Part shown: one piece after another, positions 7,948 to 10,370 of the stretch
Layout of the letters: each line of letters begins with the position of its first letter
Numbering within the stretch: position 1 is the stretch's first letter
Source: JBHIBA01 sp046758845
GTDB taxonomy: Bacteria; UBA8248; JACPRG01; G963555815
Length of the DNA: 10,370 nucleotides
Direction: 5' to 3'
NCBI GenBank assembly: GCA_046758845.1
Contig: JBHIBA010000155.1
Location: 1 to 10,370 of the forward strand
Notes under the pieces: generated by a model
Seen by the model: only the letters and a program-made list of their open reading frames with translations
Databases searched by the model: none
Told to the model about the DNA's origin: nothing
Program-made: the position numbers and the translations under genes

Positions 7948-8312
7948 AAAACCTCCCGGTCGATCTTCAGGATGGCTTTAAGATACCTTCCGTCTTCTGC
8001 GATCGTCTGATCCCGGGCGAGTGAGCTTTGGACCCAGTCGAGCGCCTCCCGCACCATTGCCGGGGCGTCCTCGCCCGCCAGTCGGTAATAGATCCACCGG
8101 CCGCTCTTTCGCCCTTCCACGAGGCCCGCTTGCTTGAGGATCGACATGTGCTTGGAAACTGTCGAGGGGGCCAGGCCGCAAATTTCGATGATCTGGCAGA
8201 CACAGAGTTCCCCCCCCCGCAACGAGAGGAGCATGCGCACGCGGCTCTCATCGGCGAGGGCTTTGGCAACCGTCACGAGATGGTCAAGAGAATTGATTTT
8301 ATAATTCGCCAT
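7854..8312 (-). CDS. arsR: ArsR family As(III)-responsive repressor, extended C-terminus
   Basis: This winged-helix repressor of 152 aa is predicted to leave its operator when As(III) binds. The metal site ELCVCQI has Cys37 and Cys39, with Cys45 eight residues after Cys37, matching the ArsR CVC motif in the recognition-helix region. The helix-turn-helix is at about 39-62 (IIEICGLAPSTVSKHMSILKQAGLV) and the wing at 66-79 (GRKSGRWIYYRLAG). Related repressors normally end soon after the LKIDREVLCRQ-like segment, at about residue 125. Here no stop occurs and the frame continues about 27 residues into arsC (Ser-, Arg- and Ala-rich, with Cys135), giving a 94-base overlap. The start at 8312 gives the expected N-terminus, although a ribosome site is weak (GGAG some 14 bases upstream). 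The start codon lies inside an inverted repeat, consistent with autorepression. Confidence 0.93.
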   Translation of the reverse strand: MANYKINSLDHLVTVAKALADESRVRMLLSLRGGELCVCQIIEICGLAPSTVSKHMSILKQAGLVEGRKSGRWIYYRLAGEDAPAMVREALDWVQSSLARDQTIAEDGRYLKAILKIDREVLCRQQRGSSNSSSCAPATLAAARWRRAGPGA

Positions 8313-8325
8313 ATAACGAAATATA
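8300..8325. promoter_or_regulatory. putative ArsR operator spanning the arsR start
   Basis: Imperfect inverted repeat: TATAATTCG (8300-8308) and CGAAATATA (8317-8325), eight of nine positions complementary, around an eight-base spacer that contains the arsR start codon. ArsR/SmtB repressors bind AT-rich dyads of this size near their own promoters. Binding here would block transcription or its early elongation. Confidence 0.5.
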
Positions 8326-8346
8326 TTCTCCGCCTCGTTCTTTTCC

Positions 8347-8379
8347 AGAGATTTTTTGCCGCTTTTCAGAAAAATCTCT
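8347..8379. repeat. 10-bp perfect inverted repeat upstream of arsR
   Basis: AGAGATTTTT (8347-8356) and AAAAATCTCT (8370-8379) are exact complements around a 13-base centre. It lies 35-67 bases upstream of the arsR start in an AT-rich stretch within a GC-rich genome. It could be a second regulator site in the ars promoter, or a weak terminator for the upstream EamA gene. The remaining bases 8380-8468 show nothing recognisable. Confidence 0.45.
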
Positions 8380-8468
8380 CCGACCTGTGATGGAAACCCC
8401 GAGGGCGCCAGCGGGTGAGGACGGGTCTTTGGGCGACAATCCGGCTCCGTAGGGAATCCGCCGATCCC

Positions 8469-9329
8469 CTATCCGCCCTGCGTGGAAAAGGCCACGATGG
8501 CGGCGACGGCCAAGCCCATGGCGAGGAGTTTCGGCCGGGTCAGGGGCTCACGCAAGATGACGGCCGCCCATCCCATGGTCACCAGAAAGCTGAGTTGGAC
8601 GACGGGGACCACGACACTGGCGCTGCCCCCGCGGCGGAAGGCATAAAGCATCGAGACGAAGGCGAGGGATTTGAGAGCACCCGTAATCGGCAAAAACAGC
8701 CAATTGTTCCTGGGGAAGGAAAATCGCCTCCGCACAACCACGAGCGTCGCAGCGCAGAACGTCCAGGACATGGCGGCGAAAACGATCGCCCACCCGACGT
8801 TGGCCCCTCGCTGAATCCCGATCTTAAGAAGCAGATTCAAGACGACAAAGAAGACCATCGCCAGGATGGCGAGACCAATCGAACGGGGTGAACTCCCCCT
8901 TCTCTCGCCCTGCCGGCCTGCCAGCAACGTCACTGAGCCGATGGCCAGGACCGCGAAACAAAGCCCCGCCCCGACCGAGGCGGTCCAGGCCTCGCCCAGC
9001 CACAGAATCGCCAACACGGCCACCCATACAAAGTTCAGGCGGAAGATCAAAGTATTGACACCGACCGCCCCTTCCCGAAGCGAGGTCACAAAGCAGAAGA
9101 TCGCCGCAAAAGAAAAAACCCCAGAAATCAACCCGAAGCTGACCGTGGTTCTGTCCACGTAGAGATCGCCCAGGAGATTCCCAAAGAGTAAGGCCACCAA
9201 GGCAAAAGGCGTGGACTCGATCATGAGGTAGGTCTCCAGGACGATTCCCCGGTCCTGGGCTTTCTTGTAGAGGAAGTCGGATGTGCCCTGCGCCAGCATG
9301 CTGAAGATCGCCAAGAGAACGTTGAGCAC
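8469..9329 (-). CDS. EamA/DMT-type membrane transporter
   Basis: This inner-membrane protein of 286 aa belongs to the drug/metabolite transporter superfamily. About ten hydrophobic segments form two halves of five, joined by a basic cytosolic loop (RQGERRGSSPRS, about residues 138-149). The end of the first half (VWVAVLAILWLGEAWT, about 100-115) and of the second half (SFLVTMGWAAVILREPLTRPKLLAMGLAVAAI) show the EamA pattern of a Glu shortly after the fourth helix of each repeat. The start is GTG 9329, with AGGAG seven bases upstream. The substrate is unknown; relatives export amino acids, sugars or other small metabolites. It lies 156 bases upstream of arsR on the same strand, but nothing in its sequence ties it to arsenic. 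Confidence 0.88.
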   Translation of the reverse strand: MLNVLLAIFSMLAQGTSDFLYKKAQDRGIVLETYLMIESTPFALVALLFGNLLGDLYVDRTTVSFGLISGVFSFAAIFCFVTSLREGAVGVNTLIFRLNFVWVAVLAILWLGEAWTASVGAGLCFAVLAIGSVTLLAGRQGERRGSSPRSIGLAILAMVFFVVLNLLLKIGIQRGANVGWAIVFAAMSWTFCAATLVVVRRRFSFPRNNWLFLPITGALKSLAFVSMLYAFRRGGSASVVVPVVQLSFLVTMGWAAVILREPLTRPKLLAMGLAVAAIVAFSTQGG

Positions 9330-9336
9330 CGGATGG

Positions 9337-9341
9337 CTCCT
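9337..9341 (-). promoter_or_regulatory. ribosome binding site of the EamA gene
   Basis: AGGAG on the minus strand, seven bases before the GTG at 9329. It supports the non-ATG start. Confidence 0.65.
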
Positions 9342-9431
9342 GCTGCCGCAGGGGGATAGGCGGAGGGCCTGAGAGTTTCGGGAAGCGGGACAGGTCCGGG
9401 CGTCCCATCCATAAGCAAGATGGAACCCGGA

Positions 9432-9437
9432 ATTCTA
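9432..9437 (-). promoter_or_regulatory. possible -10 box for the EamA gene
   Basis: TAGAAT on the minus strand matches five of six consensus positions, about 100 bases before the GTG start. No -35 match is visible, so the call is weak. The rest of the 234-base gap 9330-9563 holds only a weak terminator candidate and no gene. Confidence 0.25.
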
Positions 9438-9506
9438 CTTGTGCGGACAGGGCAGATCGAGCGCCCGGGTCCGCCAACTGATGGAAGGGCATACAGGAAG
9501 GACAGG

Positions 9507-9525
9507 AAAAATCGCCGCTTCGCGG
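9507..9525 (-). terminator. weak terminator candidate after the cupin gene
   Basis: On the minus strand CCGC-GAA-GCGG forms a four-base-pair hairpin with a small loop, followed after CG by ATTTTT. It lies about 40 bases past the cupin stop. The stem is short, so efficiency would be low. Confidence 0.3.
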
Positions 9526-9563
9526 ACGCCCCCCCGAGCCCGCTCTCAGCCCGCCCCAGCCCG

Positions 9564-9977
9564 TCAGGGAGAAGCGTTCGAGTAGTCCACTTCGGAAACC
9601 TCTTCCAGCCACTCGGTGTCGCCTCCCATGGAGTGCGCGATGTGCTCCATGGGAGAATCCGGCGCCGCGCCGTGCCAGTGCTTCTCACCGGGGGGGATGT
9701 AGATGATGTCTTCCGGGCGGATGACCTGGGCCTTCTTCTTGCTCTCCTTTTCCTCCCAGGTCTGGATGAGCCCGGTCCCTTTGACGACGTGGAGGATCTG
9801 CCCGGCCGGATGCGTGTGCCAAAGCGTCCGGGCGCCGGGCTCAAACGCGACGTAGGCCACCCGCACCAGCGCCTTCTCATCGATGTTCAGCAACAGGGCC
9901 AACCCCACGGGACCCGTGAAGTGCTTCCCTTTCTCCGGTTTTGGGCGCGGGGCGTCATCTTTGCGAACCAGTTTCAT
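9564..9977 (-). CDS. cupin domain protein, manganese-cupin hydroxynitrile-lyase-like
   Basis: This single-domain cupin of 137 aa is predicted to be cytosolic. Motif 1 is TLWHTHPAGQILHVVKG (51-67) with metal ligands His54, His56 and Gln60; motif 2 is YIPPGEKHWHGAAP (93-106) with His100 and His102. Gln in place of the usual Glu, the KHWHGA segment, and the late TEWLEEVSEVDY stretch resemble the small manganese cupins that include the Granulicella hydroxynitrile lyase and cupins fused to carboxymuconolactone decarboxylases. The biological substrate of that group is mostly unknown, and I do not claim lyase activity. A charged insert (EEKESKKKAQ, 75-84) lengthens the loop between the motifs. AAGGAAGAG lies directly upstream of the ATG. 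The gene is 234 bases from the EamA gene and is probably a separate unit. Confidence 0.9.
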   Translation of the reverse strand: MKLVRKDDAPRPKPEKGKHFTGPVGLALLLNIDEKALVRVAYVAFEPGARTLWHTHPAGQILHVVKGTGLIQTWEEKESKKKAQVIRPEDIIYIPPGEKHWHGAAPDSPMEHIAHSMGGDTEWLEEVSEVDYSNASP

Positions 9978-10221
9978 TTTCTCTTCCTTTTCTTATGCGC
10001 GGCGATGGCGGAAAGGGGAAACCCTCAGCGACAAGTGTGGACCGGCCACCGGCCGCCTGCCGGGCGACGATGGCGATGCGAGAACCCTCCAGAGCAGTTG
10101 CGAGTCACCGCTATCACACCCGGCTGAATCCCGTCAAGTGTGTGTACTGGTTCAAGACATATGAGACACGGACGGTGAGCCCGCCCCCCGACGCGAGGGA
10201 GATTTGAGAGGAAACTTCTTT

Positions 10222-10254
10222 GCGGGGGGCGCTTTTTGTAAGGCGCCCCCCCGC
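10222..10254. repeat. strong G/C-tract hairpin
   Basis: GCGGGGGGCGC (10222-10232) pairs with GCGCCCCCCCGC (10243-10254), 11 pairs with one bulged C, around a loop TTTTTGTAAG. No T-run follows, and the homopolymer arms are unlike the neighbouring sequence. It is the first of two adjacent hairpins in the non-coding end of the window, which suggests a dispersed palindromic repeat. Confidence 0.55.
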
Positions 10255-10276
10255 ACCCCCCAGCAAAACTTTTGAC

Positions 10277-10298
10277 GGCCGAGCTTTTTGGCTCAGCC
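10277..10298. repeat. second hairpin next to the G/C-tract hairpin
   Basis: GGCCGAGC (10277-10284) pairs with GCTCAGCC (10291-10298) with one C-A mismatch, around a loop TTTTTG. It follows the first hairpin by 22 bases, across a C-run and CAGCAAAACTTTTGA. The two look like parts of one element. Confidence 0.45.
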
Positions 10299-10370
10299 TG
10301 CGTGGGTTGGGTGTAGGATTGGCTGGGCCGGTTGTCGGTCTCCCCTCGGTGGCGTGATTCCTTGGCCGAA

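Larger units (their letters stand above)
9978..10370. other. non-coding end of window upstream of the cupin gene
   Basis: There is no credible gene in these 393 bases: the open frames show no family motif and no protein-like composition. The stretch presumably holds the cupin promoter. A TTGACG -35-like hexamer is seen on the minus strand at 10132-10137, but no matching -10 box follows at the right distance. The hairpin pair lies at 10222-10298, and the last 70 bases are featureless. Confidence 0.5.

Noticed and set aside
8300..8400. Attachment site or insertion-sequence end beside the ars operon
   Set aside because: The inverted repeats are internal to the arsR upstream region; no matching copy, target duplication or transposase is seen near the acr3 end.
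9420..10127. 235-codon plus-strand open frame antisense to the cupin gene
   Set aside because: Arg/Pro/Gly-rich, no motif; the minus-strand cupin has its metal-site motifs and a good ribosome site.

Overview
The window is about 10.4 kb of GC-rich bacterial chromosome. Most of it is well over 60% G+C, but the arsenite transporter gene is visibly poorer in G+C. It encodes ten protein genes that can be supported from sequence. There is no rRNA, tRNA, CRISPR array, transposase or phage gene. I cannot assign a phylum. The three-gene form of the proton-translocating transhydrogenase, an orphan UbiD decarboxylase and the GC content would suit an environmental Gram-negative lineage such as the former Deltaproteobacteria, NC10 or Nitrospirota, but this is only an impression.

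Left part (1-3294): an SDR/FabG-type oxidoreductase on the minus strand is transcribed divergently from a complete UbiD-family prenylated-FMN decarboxylase on the plus strand. The 178-base gap between them carries a perfect -10 box facing the SDR and a near-perfect one facing ubiD. A rho-independent terminator candidate follows ubiD. A YjbQ/UPF0047 protein comes next, then a 284-base gap with hairpins and the leader of the next operon.

Middle (3295-6153): pntAA-pntAB-pntB, tightly packed, encodes all three subunits of the membrane NAD(P) transhydrogenase, which couples hydride transfer between NAD(H) and NADP(H) to proton movement. Its leader contains an attenuator-like pair of mutually exclusive hairpins.

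Right part, all minus strand: an arsenic resistance operon is read as arsR-arsC-acr3 (8312 down to 6311). ArsR senses As(III), ArsC reduces arsenate and ACR3 exports arsenite. arsR and arsC overlap by an unusual 94 bases, and arsC/acr3 overlap by four bases (ATGA). An AT-rich control region with two inverted repeats lies upstream of arsR. Further upstream are an EamA-type membrane transporter and a small manganese-cupin-like protein. The last 390 bases carry no convincing gene but hold two strong adjacent hairpins that resemble a dispersed intergenic repeat.

I found no clear new multi-gene system. The observations most worth following up are the arsR/arsC overlap with its read-through tail, the arsR operator region, the folded element between pntB and acr3, the pnt leader, and the terminal hairpin pair.
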